IMG/VR virus record: IMGVR_UViG_3300010885_010496
Span: 1 to 50,995 of that record
Length of the DNA stretch: 50,995 nt
Reading direction: 5' to 3' (one strand)
From: a virus
Shown here: positions 7,667 through 14,148 of the stretch, piece by piece
How the letters are laid out: each line of letters starts with the position of its first letter
How positions within the stretch are numbered: position 1 is the stretch's first letter
Made by a program: the position numbers and the translations under genes
Notes under the pieces: generated by a model
Told to the model about the DNA's origin: nothing
Seen by the model: the letters and a program-made list of their open reading frames with translations, nothing else
Database searches by the model: none

Positions 7667-7719
7667 CGGTGGGGAGTAGCGCCCCCACCGCATAATCCGC
7701 CGGACCATGGCGGATTGTG
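7667..7719 (+). promoter_or_regulatory. tandem hairpin leader of the gp88-like gene
   Basis: Hairpin one is CGGTGGGG (7667-7674) with CCCCACCG (7683-7690), 8 bp. Hairpin two pairs 7691-7701 with 7709-7719, 11 bp including one G-U, 7-base loop. They are adjacent with no gap and precede GGAGG and the ATG at 7759. The layout resembles the leaders at 8555-8616 and 8940-8995. Confidence 0.55.
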
Positions 7720-7758
7720 TGGTGCGGCAATTATGCCGGCCAATTGGAGGCTAAAATC

Positions 7759-8547
7759 ATGGCTATCATTTACAATCTAGCCAAGCTTGACGCGGAAACT
7801 CGAAGCGAGATTGAGAATTCCCCGAAATGGCGCAAACTATTCTCGGCCAAGCCTAAGAAATTGCTGGGCATTGGAACCGATGCAAAGACTATCAAGGGTG
7901 AAAAGGTAGGTGTCATGACAGGCATCTTGTACCTATCCCCAGCTGATAAAAGCGGCGTTAATCTTTGCCCATTGGCAATGCTGGCAAAATGCAAGGAAGC
8001 ATGCCTGGACACCGCTGGGCGCGGTGCAATGGATTGCGTATCCATGGCGCGACTACGCAAAACGCTATTCTTCCTTCAATTTCAGGGAGAATTCCTCGCA
8101 ATGCTACATGCCGAGATTGACGCGGCAAAGCGAAAGGCCGCGAAGCGCGGGCTTGTGTTGCGTATCCGATTGAATGGCACGAGCGACATTCGATGGGAAT
8201 TGCATGGGGTGGTGCAAGCCCATCCAGACGTGCAATTCTATGACTATACAAAGATTGCAAACCGCGCGGTTCTGTCAAACTATGACTTGACCTTTTCTTA
8301 TTCGGGCATTGCTGCCTACCAGCCCCAGGTCATGCGCGCCATCAAGGCAGGCATGCGCATTGCCGTGGTGTTCCGTACCCGCGCCATGGTCGAGGCTATG
8401 CTCGCCAATGGCGAGCGCTTCCTTAATCTCGAACTAGTCGACGGCGATGACAGTGATAACCGGCCAGACGACGCCCATGGCGTGGTGGTTGCGCTCTATG
8501 CCAAAGGCAAGGCCAAGCATGACAACACGGGCTTTGTTGTGGGGTGA
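7759..8547 (+). CDS. gp88-family phage protein
   Basis: The product is 262 residues from the ATG at 7759 (GGAGG eight bases upstream). It resembles the phage 'gene product 88' family (GP88), known from mycobacteriophages and common in environmental phages; its biochemical role is not established. Visible family features are a Cys cluster C70-x7-C78-x3-C82 in NLCPLAMLAKCKEACLDTAGRGA, a basic helix MARLRKTLFF, and the strands LRIRLNGTSDIRWE and QFYDYTKIANR followed by YDLTFSYSG. The Cys spacing suggests metal or Fe-S binding. It is the first gene of the early block behind a strong -35 promoter, so it should be among the first proteins made. Family membership is confident, function unknown. Confidence 0.8.
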   Translation: MAIIYNLAKLDAETRSEIENSPKWRKLFSAKPKKLLGIGTDAKTIKGEKVGVMTGILYLSPADKSGVNLCPLAMLAKCKEACLDTAGRGAMDCVSMARLRKTLFFLQFQGEFLAMLHAEIDAAKRKAAKRGLVLRIRLNGTSDIRWELHGVVQAHPDVQFYDYTKIANRAVLSNYDLTFSYSGIAAYQPQVMRAIKAGMRIAVVFRTRAMVEAMLANGERFLNLELVDGDDSDNRPDDAHGVVVALYAKGKAKHDNTGFVVG

Positions 8548-8554
8548 CAAGGCA

Positions 8555-8616
8555 GGGGGGGGTCTACCCCCCCCTATCCTCTACTGGCGAACACATGCAA
8601 TCCCGCGTGTGCTCGC
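8555..8616 (+). promoter_or_regulatory. tandem hairpin leader, copy 1
   Basis: Hairpin one is eight Gs (8555-8562), loop TCTA, eight Cs (8567-8574). Then the shared octamer TCTACTGG (8580-8587) leads into hairpin two: 8587-8598 pairs with 8605-8616 (12 positions, one A/C mismatch, loop AATCCC). CTTGTG follows, then the start at 8634. No T run follows either stem, so a terminator is unlikely. Compare 8940-8995. Confidence 0.7.
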
Positions 8617-8633
8617 TTGTGCAGGGTAAAACT

Positions 8634-8930
8634 ATGACCAATGTCAAAACAAAAGATGTCAAATCGGCCGATGCGCGAAAAAAGCCCCACATCGTTGCCC
8701 CCGTACGAATGGGTTTTGTTGACGCAATGAATGGCAAACCATACTCGCCAGAGTATGAGACTGCCAAGCAATGGTGGCAACAGAACTACAATCAAGGCAG
8801 GCTTATTGCAGCAGAATGCAAGGCCAGCAATATCAAGGCGAAATGGCCCGCCAATATTATCTTGCCCAAACTGATACAGGAAATCTCGCATTATGTCGCG
8901 CGAGACATGCGGCAAATGCCAGCACAATAA
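8634..8930 (+). CDS. small basic phage protein of unknown function
   Basis: This is a 98-residue protein starting at the ATG after the hairpin leader; the frame upstream (from 8544) runs through the hairpins and is not used. The N-terminus is Lys-rich (MTNVKTKDVKSADARKKPHI), followed by VRMGFVDAMNGKPYSPEYETAKQWWQQNYNQGRLIAAE and a helical C-terminus. The 'G..DA..GKPY...Y....Q..Y..GR..A' layout resembles small phage proteins that start with a compact helical domain, but I cannot name a family. It is probably co-transcribed with gp88 and the following genes. Confidence 0.7.
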   Translation: MTNVKTKDVKSADARKKPHIVAPVRMGFVDAMNGKPYSPEYETAKQWWQQNYNQGRLIAAECKASNIKAKWPANIILPKLIQEISHYVARDMRQMPAQ

Positions 8931-8939
8931 CCAAAAGAT

Positions 8940-8995
8940 GGGAGGGTCTATCCCTCCCTCTACTGGAAAGCACATGCAATGGTGCGTGTGCTTTC
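8940..8995 (+). promoter_or_regulatory. tandem hairpin leader, copy 2
   Basis: Hairpin one is GGGAGGG (8940-8946), loop TCTAT, CCCTCCC (8952-8958). The shared TCTACTGG (8959-8966) leads into hairpin two, where 8966-8978 pairs with 8983-8995 over 13 bp with loop ATGG. CTTGTG, GGAGAG and the ATG at 9012 follow. Compared with copy 1 the stem bases differ on both sides in a complementary way, which supports conserved RNA structure. Confidence 0.75.
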
Positions 8996-9011
8996 TTGTG
9001 GAGAGAATAAC

Positions 9012-9284
9012 ATGGACAACATTAAAACGCTGGCCAGCATCAAGCGAGCATTGCGCGAGGTATATGCATGGCCGGGTGGATACCCGCTTTACATTGTGAT
9101 GGCGGACGGGGAGGCTCTTTCCATCGCCGCCGCGCGGGCTGAATGGCGCAACATCTGCTATGCCACGCTGCATGGGCATCGCGATGGCTGGCAGGCCGCT
9201 GGCGTAGACATCAATTGGGAGGATACGTCCCTTTACTGCGCCCACACTGGCGACCTCATCGAATACGCATACGGGGAGGGCTGA
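9012..9284 (+). CDS. small phage protein (WPGGYPL family-like)
   Basis: This is a 90-residue protein; the ATG at 9012 has GGAGAG six bases upstream. The motif VYAWPGGYPLYIVMADGEAL near residues 15-35 and the ending DGWQAAGVDINWEDTSLYCAHTGDLIEYAYGE resemble a small phage and plasmid protein family that usually carries zinc-binding Cys pairs. Here the first pair is replaced (EALSIAAARAEW) and only one Cys remains in the second region (LYCAHTG), so metal binding may be lost. Function unknown. The next gene starts three bases after its stop. Confidence 0.75.
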   Translation: MDNIKTLASIKRALREVYAWPGGYPLYIVMADGEALSIAAARAEWRNICYATLHGHRDGWQAAGVDINWEDTSLYCAHTGDLIEYAYGEG

Positions 9285-9287
9285 GGT

Positions 9288-9884
9288 ATGGACATCCAGG
9301 CACTGAAGGATTGCTTGCCCAAACTGTCAGGCAAGGATTTCGAATTCGCTTCCAGCCTTATCAGCGCGCATGCTCGATGGGGTGGGCTGACACCCAAACA
9401 AGCCCCATGGGTGGGCAAACTCATTGCCCGCGCCAATGGGGAGGATAAGCCCCAGGCCGTGCGAGTGGGTGATCTCGCTCCCATCCTGGCCCTATTCAGC
9501 AAGGCGACCAAGCGCCTGAAGCGCCCTGCTATTGTGCTGTCTACGCCAGAGACAGGCACCCTCCGGGTGAGCATCGCGGGCGAAAGGTCTAAATTCCCAG
9601 GCAGTCTATCGGTGACAGGCCCTGGCACATTCGATGACCGCGCGTGGTTTGGCCGCGTGGCAATTGACGGGACATTCATTCCTGGCCGCGATGCAGCAGG
9701 CAAAGAAAGCGCCCTGGCGGGTGTGCTGTCTCGCTTCGCAGCGGAGCCAGCGCAGGTTGCAGCGGAGCATGGCCGCCTGCATGGCGCGTGCTGCTTTTGC
9801 AACCTGCCGCTGAAGGATGCCCGGTCCACTGCGGTGGGGTATGGCCCGACATGCGCGGATAACTACGGCATGCCTTGGAATTGA
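9288..9884 (+). CDS. zinc-ribbon protein with DUF6011-like C-terminus
   Basis: This is a 198-residue protein. The C-terminal part CCFCNLPLKDARSTAVGYGPTCADNYGMPW is a treble-clef or zinc-ribbon-like element of the DUF6011 type (Cys-x2-Cys, then S-x2-GYGP-x-C). The N-terminal half (LTPKQAPWVGKLIARANG) looks like the helical region often found before this domain in phage proteins. A central beta-rich part (residues 80-140) carries GTLRVSIAGERSKFPGSLSVTG. It is likely a nucleic-acid-interacting early protein. The domain call is reasonable; the function is not known. Confidence 0.75.
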   Translation: MDIQALKDCLPKLSGKDFEFASSLISAHARWGGLTPKQAPWVGKLIARANGEDKPQAVRVGDLAPILALFSKATKRLKRPAIVLSTPETGTLRVSIAGERSKFPGSLSVTGPGTFDDRAWFGRVAIDGTFIPGRDAAGKESALAGVLSRFAAEPAQVAAEHGRLHGACCFCNLPLKDARSTAVGYGPTCADNYGMPWN

Positions 9885-9890
9885 CACTCC

Positions 9891-9926
9891 GATAAGGCGG
9901 CGCGGCCTAGCCGCGTGCGCTTTATC
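9891..9926 (+). promoter_or_regulatory. long intergenic hairpin
   Basis: GATAAGGCGGCGCGGC pairs with GCCGCGTGCGCTTTATC over about 16 bp with one bulged G and a CTA loop. A weak second hairpin follows at 9927-9949. There is no T run. It lies between the gene ending at 9884 and the ATG at 9965, and could be an RNase III processing site or an mRNA stabiliser. Confidence 0.6.
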
Positions 9927-9964
9927 CGATTGCCAATCATGGATAATCGAACGAGGAAAAGAAC

Positions 9965-10387
9965 ATGCGAAAGAACGATCACGGTGTGAGGCTCCCCAAT
10001 AATTGGAAGCTTGAGGGCTGGCATGGATTGCTCCGCATCGAAAGCCAGATGCGCGACTATGGCGACTGGCAAGTATTGGTTGCGGAGGATGCCTGCAAAC
10101 ACAGGAAAACCATCCCGCTACAGGCCCAGAGATATGACGAAATGATGCATCGCGCATCCCGTTACTTCGCCAAGGCTGAACGGGTGGCCGAGTATCGCAA
10201 TACTGCCTACCCAAATGGCGCACCCGCGCCGGTCGAGGATGCGCCGCACGTCAACCCGCCATTGCGCGGCGATGAGGCGGCCATCCTGCGCCAAGCCTCA
10301 GCCATCATGGCTGAGCGCGGCATCCACGTCACCGCGCGCAAGCTGATCGACATGGCCCACGATATCGAGGCGGAGCTAGGGTTGTGA
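9965..10387 (+). CDS. unknown early phage protein
   Basis: This is a 140-residue protein starting at the ATG after GAGGAAAAGAAC. The N-terminal half is rich in aromatic and charged residues (NNWKLEGWHGLLRIESQMRDYGDWQVLVAE). The C-terminal third EAAILRQASAIMAERGIHVTARKLIDMAHDIEAELGL is helical and looks like a small helix-turn-helix or helical bundle. It overlaps the next gene by four bases (GTGA). I do not recognise the family. Confidence 0.75.
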   Translation: MRKNDHGVRLPNNWKLEGWHGLLRIESQMRDYGDWQVLVAEDACKHRKTIPLQAQRYDEMMHRASRYFAKAERVAEYRNTAYPNGAPAPVEDAPHVNPPLRGDEAAILRQASAIMAERGIHVTARKLIDMAHDIEAELGL

Positions 10388-10623
10388 CGAAGGTACCGCA
10401 CCGGCTGAGGGAGATCATCTCCCTCGCCACCAATCTCTTGGATGAGCTGGAGATTGAGTGGGCAATAGACACGAAGCATAAGCATCCGCGCCTGCTCTAT
10501 AACGTGAATGGCAAGAGCTGCATACAGGTGGTGTCTGCTTCGTCGTCTGATGTGAGGACCGCGATGAACATACGCGGCGATGTGATGAGAACAATCAGGA
10601 AAGAACAAGGAGAGAAGAGATGA
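10384..10623 (+). CDS. unknown small phage protein, GTG start
   Basis: This is a 79-residue basic protein. The start is GTG at 10384, overlapping the previous TGA. The segment WAIDTKHKHPRLLYNVNGKSCIQVVSASSSDVRTAMNIRGDVMRTIR has a strand-strand-helix pattern; SxSDxRxxxNxRxDxxR is seen in small phage and plasmid proteins of unknown role. It overlaps the next gene by four bases (ATGA). Confidence 0.75.
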   Translation: MTKVPHRLREIISLATNLLDELEIEWAIDTKHKHPRLLYNVNGKSCIQVVSASSSDVRTAMNIRGDVMRTIRKEQGEKR

Positions 10624-11081
10624 GTAAGCAAAGCGAAGCAGCCTCGCTGCGAATGAGAGCATGGTCATATTTTTGCGAGACAGCGGAAGGTCAGAGCGAT
10701 AATCTAAACCGGCGGATAGCTGAAGCCTTGGGGTGGAAGTTCTGTGATCATACTTGGTATTCACCGAAAGAACTGGAGCTTGCCGCGAGGAAAAAGAAAT
10801 CAATACACAGAGTTGCGCGCGGCACGAACTTCTTGCCCAACATCACCGGCAGCCTTGATGATGCGGTGAAATTATCTATCGAGTTTGGGTTCATCGCAAC
10901 GCTTGGTGATATCGTTGCTGATGGGTTGCCCGGCTGCGTGCTTTGCACATCAACCAATCCGCTCATGCATCAAACCGGCATGTCACTGGCTGGCAAAGAC
11001 CCTATTGGACGGTTGGCTAGGGCGGTCACCTCAGCCAGCCTGCTGGCTAAGGCCGCATTGCTGGAGGCTGCCGGTGAGTGA
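10620..11081 (+). CDS. phage ABA-sandwich-like protein
   Basis: This is a 153-residue protein with GGAGAGAAGAG before the ATG. NRRIAEALGWKF near residue 30, then NFLPNITGSLDDAVKLSIEFGF near 65 and a C-terminal Ala-rich helix (LARAVTSASLLAKAALLEA), match the layout of the phage ABA-sandwich domain family, which usually has an N-terminal LNRLVAEKVMGW-type helix and an LPxYTxxxxAA motif. The family is common in phages and its role is unknown. It overlaps the next gene, which starts at GTG 11074. Confidence 0.65.
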   Translation: MSKQSEAASLRMRAWSYFCETAEGQSDNLNRRIAEALGWKFCDHTWYSPKELELAARKKKSIHRVARGTNFLPNITGSLDDAVKLSIEFGFIATLGDIVADGLPGCVLCTSTNPLMHQTGMSLAGKDPIGRLARAVTSASLLAKAALLEAAGE

Positions 11082-11454
11082 GCAGATAGAGATATCTCTG
11101 CATGGCATGAGGAGCTGGAAGATCGTGAACCGTGAAGGCACGAAGCCATGGACCAGGGTCGAAGTCGAGAAAATGTTTCGGATGAAAGCTGATGGCCGGA
11201 CCAATCGGCAGATCGCCGAGAAGTTGGGGCGTGGCTTTCAATCTGTGCAATCTAAGCTTCAAAACCTAAAATATTATGGCGTGGAATATGACTGCGTCGA
11301 CGGGTTCTCCCTGTCGATCATCGAAGATGACACGGGGCAGAGGATACCACGGCCCATCCTGAAATGCCTGCGTTGTCGCGGAGCGTTTCAATCAAAAGAC
11401 GCGCGGACGAACCGCGTGTGCCAGGACTGCAAAGCATCAGAGGATTGGAGATGA
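11074..11454 (+). CDS. HTH plus zinc-ribbon putative regulator
   Basis: This is a 126-residue protein from GTG 11074, with GGAGG seven bases upstream inside the previous gene; ATG at 11107 is a possible later start. WTRVEVEKMFRMKADGRTNRQIAEKLGRGFQSVQSKLQNL is a Myb/GcrA-like helix-turn-helix. The C-terminal CLRCRGAFQSKDARTNRVCQDCK is a two-Cys-pair zinc ribbon. The pairing of a GcrA-like helix-turn-helix with a ribbon fits a DNA-binding regulator of phage transcription. Target sites are unknown. The next gene starts at the overlapping ATGATG. Confidence 0.7.
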   Translation: MSEQIEISLHGMRSWKIVNREGTKPWTRVEVEKMFRMKADGRTNRQIAEKLGRGFQSVQSKLQNLKYYGVEYDCVDGFSLSIIEDDTGQRIPRPILKCLRCRGAFQSKDARTNRVCQDCKASEDWR

Positions 11455-11657
11455 TGAAAGACAACAAGCCAGTGTCGGTGCGGGTCACGCACCGGCTGAC
11501 AAACAACCACGCCGTGCTGAGCGATGTGTTTATGGAGATCGATGACATGGACGGCAGCCCGGTGGCTGCGTTCGCGTCGATCAAACAAGCAGCGCAATGG
11601 TTGCAGGATGAAGGCTATGCCTACGTCCTTGGCACCAACGGCATTTGGTCAAGATAG
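11451..11657 (+). CDS. unknown small phage protein
   Basis: This is a 68-residue protein starting at ATG 11451 or 11454 (ATGATG overlaps the previous stop). It begins MMKDNKPVSVRVTHRLTNN and has a strand-rich middle and a helix FASIKQAAQWLQDEGYAYV. Nothing identifies its function. The downstream 45 bases are AT-rich and hold a possible weak promoter. Confidence 0.7.
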   Translation: MMKDNKPVSVRVTHRLTNNHAVLSDVFMEIDDMDGSPVAAFASIKQAAQWLQDEGYAYVLGTNGIWSR

Positions 11658-11674
11658 ATTTAATCATTTATATT
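11645..11674 (+). promoter_or_regulatory. possible weak internal promoter
   Basis: TTGGTC at 11645-11650 is followed 18 bases later by TATATT (11669-11674) in a local AT-rich patch before the gene at 11702. The -10 is good and the -35 poor. Internal reinforcement of the early operon is possible. Confidence 0.25.
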
Positions 11675-11701
11675 AATCAAGAGAGAACAAGGAGAACAGC
11701 G

Positions 11702-12049
11702 ATGATTGGTTTTAGAAGCTGGCCTTTGGCCGCGCCTGAGTATGGAGACATGATCCAGCGCCGCCGCGATGCAAAGGGGGGAGAGGTGCTGGCTGTGTTA
11801 GTTTGGGATGGCGATATTGCAGGAGAGGGGGAGGTCTACCTTCACCCAGATTTCTTTTCTGGGATGGCGTGGGTCACAGCAAAAGACGCAATGAATGATT
11901 GGATGGGACTGCTCGACCATGAGTACAGCCGCTGGCATTGTATTTTTGGGAGGTGCAATGAATGTATGGGGAAATGCAAGAAAGGTACGCCGGGAGTTGA
12001 CGGCCCAGTAGAAACAGAACATAAATACGAAGAAGAAAAAGGAGAGTGA
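11702..12049 (+). CDS. unknown early phage protein with acidic tail
   Basis: This is a 115-residue protein starting MIGFRSWPLAAPEYGD, with AAGGAG upstream. The middle has aromatic residues (YLHPDFFSGMAWVTAKDAMNDWMGLLDHEY). A Cys/His-rich stretch HCIFGRCNECMGKCKKG (H-x-C-x4-C-x2-C-x3-C) could bind a metal. The C-terminus is acidic and lysine-rich (HKYEEEKGE). Function unknown. Confidence 0.65.
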   Translation: MIGFRSWPLAAPEYGDMIQRRRDAKGGEVLAVLVWDGDIAGEGEVYLHPDFFSGMAWVTAKDAMNDWMGLLDHEYSRWHCIFGRCNECMGKCKKGTPGVDGPVETEHKYEEEKGE

Positions 12050-12051
12050 CA

Positions 12052-12279
12052 ATGAATGAGCGGGTATTCGTTAGGTCGAGGTTGCTGCATGCCGAAGCGC
12101 AGCAAATCCTCATGGATATGAGGGACAAGCTGGAAGTGAGTGAGCCGGAAACCATGACGCGGTTCACCGCCCTCATGCTGCGGTCCAGGGCCGCAGAGAA
12201 TCTGGCCTTCGGTCGGCTGGTTTTGGCCCGGGCTTACCTCCGGTCAGCCCGCAGGGTGGAGGCTGAGGGCGGACACTAA
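12052..12279 (+). CDS. unknown helical phage protein
   Basis: This is a 75-residue, strongly helical and Arg/Leu/Ala-rich protein (MNERVFVRSRLLHAEAQQILMD...AYLRSARRVEAEGG). ATG 12052 has GGAGAG five bases upstream; a GTG six bases earlier lies on that site. It is the last gene before the first GG-phased array. Confidence 0.7.
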   Translation: MNERVFVRSRLLHAEAQQILMDMRDKLEVSEPETMTRFTALMLRSRAAENLAFGRLVLARAYLRSARRVEAEGGH

Positions 12280-12608
12280 GGCAACGCAGGCGTGGGTTGG
12301 CTAGGCGTGGCGCGGTGGGGCGCGGCAAGGACTGGTAACGCAGGCAAGGCAGGCGGGGCATGGACTGGTATGGCCAGGAGCGGCGAGGCGAGGACTGGCG
12401 CGGCAGGCATGGATCGGACGGGCGCGGCGAGGTTTGGTTCGGCTCGGCGAGGCAGGCTCGGACTGGAGAGGACGGGCGCGGCGTGGCCAGGAACGGCGGG
12501 GCAAGGCAACGCAGGCAAGGCAAGGATCGGCGCGGCCTGGATTGGCAAGGCACGGCAGGCGCGGCTAGGCACGGCGGGGCGCGGCACGGCATGGCGGGGC
12601 AACGCAGG
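12280..12608 (+). repeat. GG-phased degenerate pentamer array A
   Basis: About 330 bases of the plus strand read as units NNNGG (CAAGG, CGCGG, CACGG, ACTGG, CGAGG, CGGGG) with occasional 4-base CAGG units, so that GG recurs every five bases. The decamer GCAACGCAGG and near variants recur at both ends and inside. Open frames exist on both strands (12276-12602 minus, 12292-12636 plus), but this follows from the period-5 pattern and lack of T; none has a ribosome site. The remaining bases to 12687 hold two hairpins and the ribosome site of the next gene. Confidence 0.85.
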
Positions 12609-12613
12609 AATAA

Positions 12614-12666
12614 CAACTGAAGGAATGGTCCTTTAGTTGACTACCCCACATCGATAACGGTGTGGG
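12614..12666 (+). promoter_or_regulatory. tandem hairpin leader before the 12688 gene
   Basis: 12614-12624 pairs with 12629-12639 over 11 bp with loop ATGG, the same loop and closing A-U pair as the hairpin at 8966-8995. A second hairpin pairs CCCACATC (12645-12652) with GGTGTGGG (12659-12666), with loop GATAAC. AAGGAGAG and the ATG at 12688 follow. Confidence 0.65.
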
Positions 12667-12687
12667 TTAAACAAGGAGAGAATAATC

Positions 12688-13335
12688 ATGACTGAAGTTT
12701 CAAAGATTCCGACGACCAGCATTAACATCAAGCCGCCCGCGATGCAGCGGATGGTGTTGCGTATCGTTGGCACCGCACCGCTGGTGATCAATCGCTTTCC
12801 TGCCAAGGCGCAGCAGGCGATGATGGAAAAGATGGCGGCTGGTTCGACCGCCAAGAAGGGCGCGAAGCGTGACCCGAAGGACTTCGATGAAGTCTTCCAA
12901 GGCGCACGTCACCTGTCCTCTGAGGGATGGGATGGCATCCACGCTGGTGCATTCCGCAACGGTCTGATCTCGGCATGTCGGTTGGTTGGGTTCAAGATGA
13001 CCCTGGCTAAGCTCTCCCTCTTTGTGGAAGCTGATGGTCTGGATGTTATCGATGGCACCCCGCTGGTGCGGATCATTGCCGGCGAGCCAGAGCGCACAGA
13101 CATGCACGTCCGTAACGCTACCGGCGTGATCGATATCCGTACCCGTCCGATGTGGCGTGACTGGGCTGCCGATCTGCGTATCCGGTTCGACAGTGAGCAG
13201 TTCACACAGGGCGATGTTGCCGCTCTTGTTGCCCGTGTGGGTGCCCAGGTTGGCATCGGCGAGGGCCGTGCTGATTCGAAGGCCAGCACCGGCATGGGCT
13301 GGGGTCACTTCGAAATCGACAACAGCCAGCAGTAA
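12688..13335 (+). CDS. conserved phage protein of unknown function flanked by GG arrays
   Basis: This is a 215-residue protein. It begins MTEVSKIPTTSINIKPPAMQR, then MVLRIVGTAPLVINRFPAKA, a helical Lys-rich segment (AKKGAKRDPKDFDEVFQ), HAGAFRNGLISACRLVGFKMTLAK, and a C-terminus with VGIGEGRADSKASTGMGWGHFEI. The G-T-A-P-L-V start and glycine-rich end are typical of a widespread phage family of unknown role. The strand pattern and G-rich loop recall RAMP/Cas7-like folds, but I treat that as speculation. It is the only gene lying between the two GG-phased arrays and has its own hairpin leader and a UUCG-capped hairpin after its stop, so it looks like a discrete cassette. Confidence 0.75.
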   Translation: MTEVSKIPTTSINIKPPAMQRMVLRIVGTAPLVINRFPAKAQQAMMEKMAAGSTAKKGAKRDPKDFDEVFQGARHLSSEGWDGIHAGAFRNGLISACRLVGFKMTLAKLSLFVEADGLDVIDGTPLVRIIAGEPERTDMHVRNATGVIDIRTRPMWRDWAADLRIRFDSEQFTQGDVAALVARVGAQVGIGEGRADSKASTGMGWGHFEIDNSQQ

Positions 13336-13342
13336 TAACATG

Positions 13343-13370
13343 CTGCGCCCTGCCTTCGGGTGGGGCGCAG
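13343..13370 (+). terminator. UUCG-capped hairpin after the 12688 gene
   Basis: CTGCGCCCTGCC pairs with GGTGGGGCGCAG around a TTCG tetraloop: 12 bp including two G-U pairs. It starts eight bases after the stop codon at 13335. Only TT follows, so it is not a clear intrinsic terminator; a 3' stabilising hairpin or weak terminator is more likely. Confidence 0.55.
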
Positions 13371-13646
13371 TTGGCATGGCAGGCGCGGATAGGCGGGGAC
13401 TGGTGCGGCTGGGCGGGGCTTGATTAAGGCAAGGCAGGCATGGCACGGACTGGCGTGACAGGGTGAGGACAGGCACGGCAGGCATGGATCGGCGCGGCAC
13501 GGCTCGGCGAGGTGGGGTTCGGCACGGCAGGCAAGGCTAGGAGTGGGCTGGTAGGGCACGGCTGGGACTGGCACGGCAGGCAAGGCAAGGAAAGGCCGGG
13601 CACGGCTGGGCGCGGACTGGCGAGGCAGGGCGCGGCAGGCACGGCT
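13371..13646 (+). repeat. GG-phased degenerate pentamer array B
   Basis: This is the second array with the same grammar as 12280-12608 and the same orientation (G-rich plus strand): NNNGG units with interspersed CAGG. It is not a simple copy, because unit order differs. A short hairpin (ATCCAC/GTGGAT, 13655-13678) and AAGGAGAG lead into the next gene at 13696. Confidence 0.85.
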
Positions 13647-13695
13647 ACCCAAACATCCACAGCAATCATGCGGTGGATAATTAAGGAGAGAACTA

Positions 13696-14148
13696 ATGCG
13701 TACATTAAACAAGGACCAGCTCTATGAGCTGGAGATGCTCCGGGTTCAGGCCGGTGGCGAACTGAAGCCCGATGATGTGGTGGATTTTGCCCGGTCGAAT
13801 AACACAGCGCTGCATTCCGCGTTCGAATGGGATGACAGCGAGGCGGCCAAGAAGTACCGGCTGCAACAGGCCGGTCAGGTGATCCGCGTGGCGGTCACGA
13901 TGCTGCCCCGTCCTGACGGTGCGCTGATTCCGGTCAGGGCTTATGTCTATGACCAGACCAAGGCGACCTACGCACTCACCCAGGCGGTGGTGCAGGATGA
14001 TGTTAGGGCTGAAGCTTTGTTGAAGCAGATGCGTGCCGAGGTACACCGGGTGACCGCCCGCTATCGCCGGTACGCGGAGCTTGTGCCTCACATCGATGCG
14101 GCACTGGCTCAGATGGAAGCCATCGAAGAAGGGGAGGCGCTGGCATGA
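13696..14148 (+). CDS. conserved phage protein (FEWDDS family)
   Basis: This is a 150-residue protein. The signature LHSAFEWDDSEAAKKYRLQQAGQVIR near residues 38-65 is typical of a phage and prophage protein family of unknown function. An RAYVYD strand and a long C-terminal helix (LLKQMRAEVHRVTARYRRYAEL) follow. ATG 13696 has AAGGAGAG six bases upstream. It overlaps the next gene by four bases. Confidence 0.75.
   Translation: MRTLNKDQLYELEMLRVQAGGELKPDDVVDFARSNNTALHSAFEWDDSEAAKKYRLQQAGQVIRVAVTMLPRPDGALIPVRAYVYDQTKATYALTQAVVQDDVRAEALLKQMRAEVHRVTARYRRYAELVPHIDAALAQMEAIEEGEALA

Larger units (their letters stand above)
7485..7758. other. divergent promoter region with structured plus leader
   Basis: Together with 7408-7484 this forms a 351-base gap between terS and the gp88-like gene. 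On the minus strand a TATATA box lies near 7499-7505, with a weak -35 (TTGTTT or TTATCA) 16-18 bases upstream. An A-rich stretch spans 7521-7560. The plus promoter is at 7581-7609. The plus leader then has three hairpins: 7667-7690 (CGGTGGGG/CCCCACCG), 7691-7719 (11 bp) and 7725-7738 (5 bp), followed by GGAGG and the start at 7759. Several short open frames cross this region but none has a ribosome site. Confidence 0.5.

Noticed and set aside
9881-9910. TTGACA at 9881 as a promoter
   Set aside because: It overlaps the end of a coding region and no -10 box is found 15-19 bases downstream; that DNA is the arm of a hairpin.
12280-12608. CRISPR array
   Set aside because: There is no conserved repeat of 24-40 bases; only a short phased dinucleotide pattern.
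12276-13712. Long open frames on both strands inside the GG-phased arrays (Pro/Ala/Arg-rich on minus, Gly/Ala/Arg-rich on plus)
   Set aside because: They come from a T-poor period-5 pattern that lacks stop codons in most frames; none has a ribosome site or plausible protein composition.
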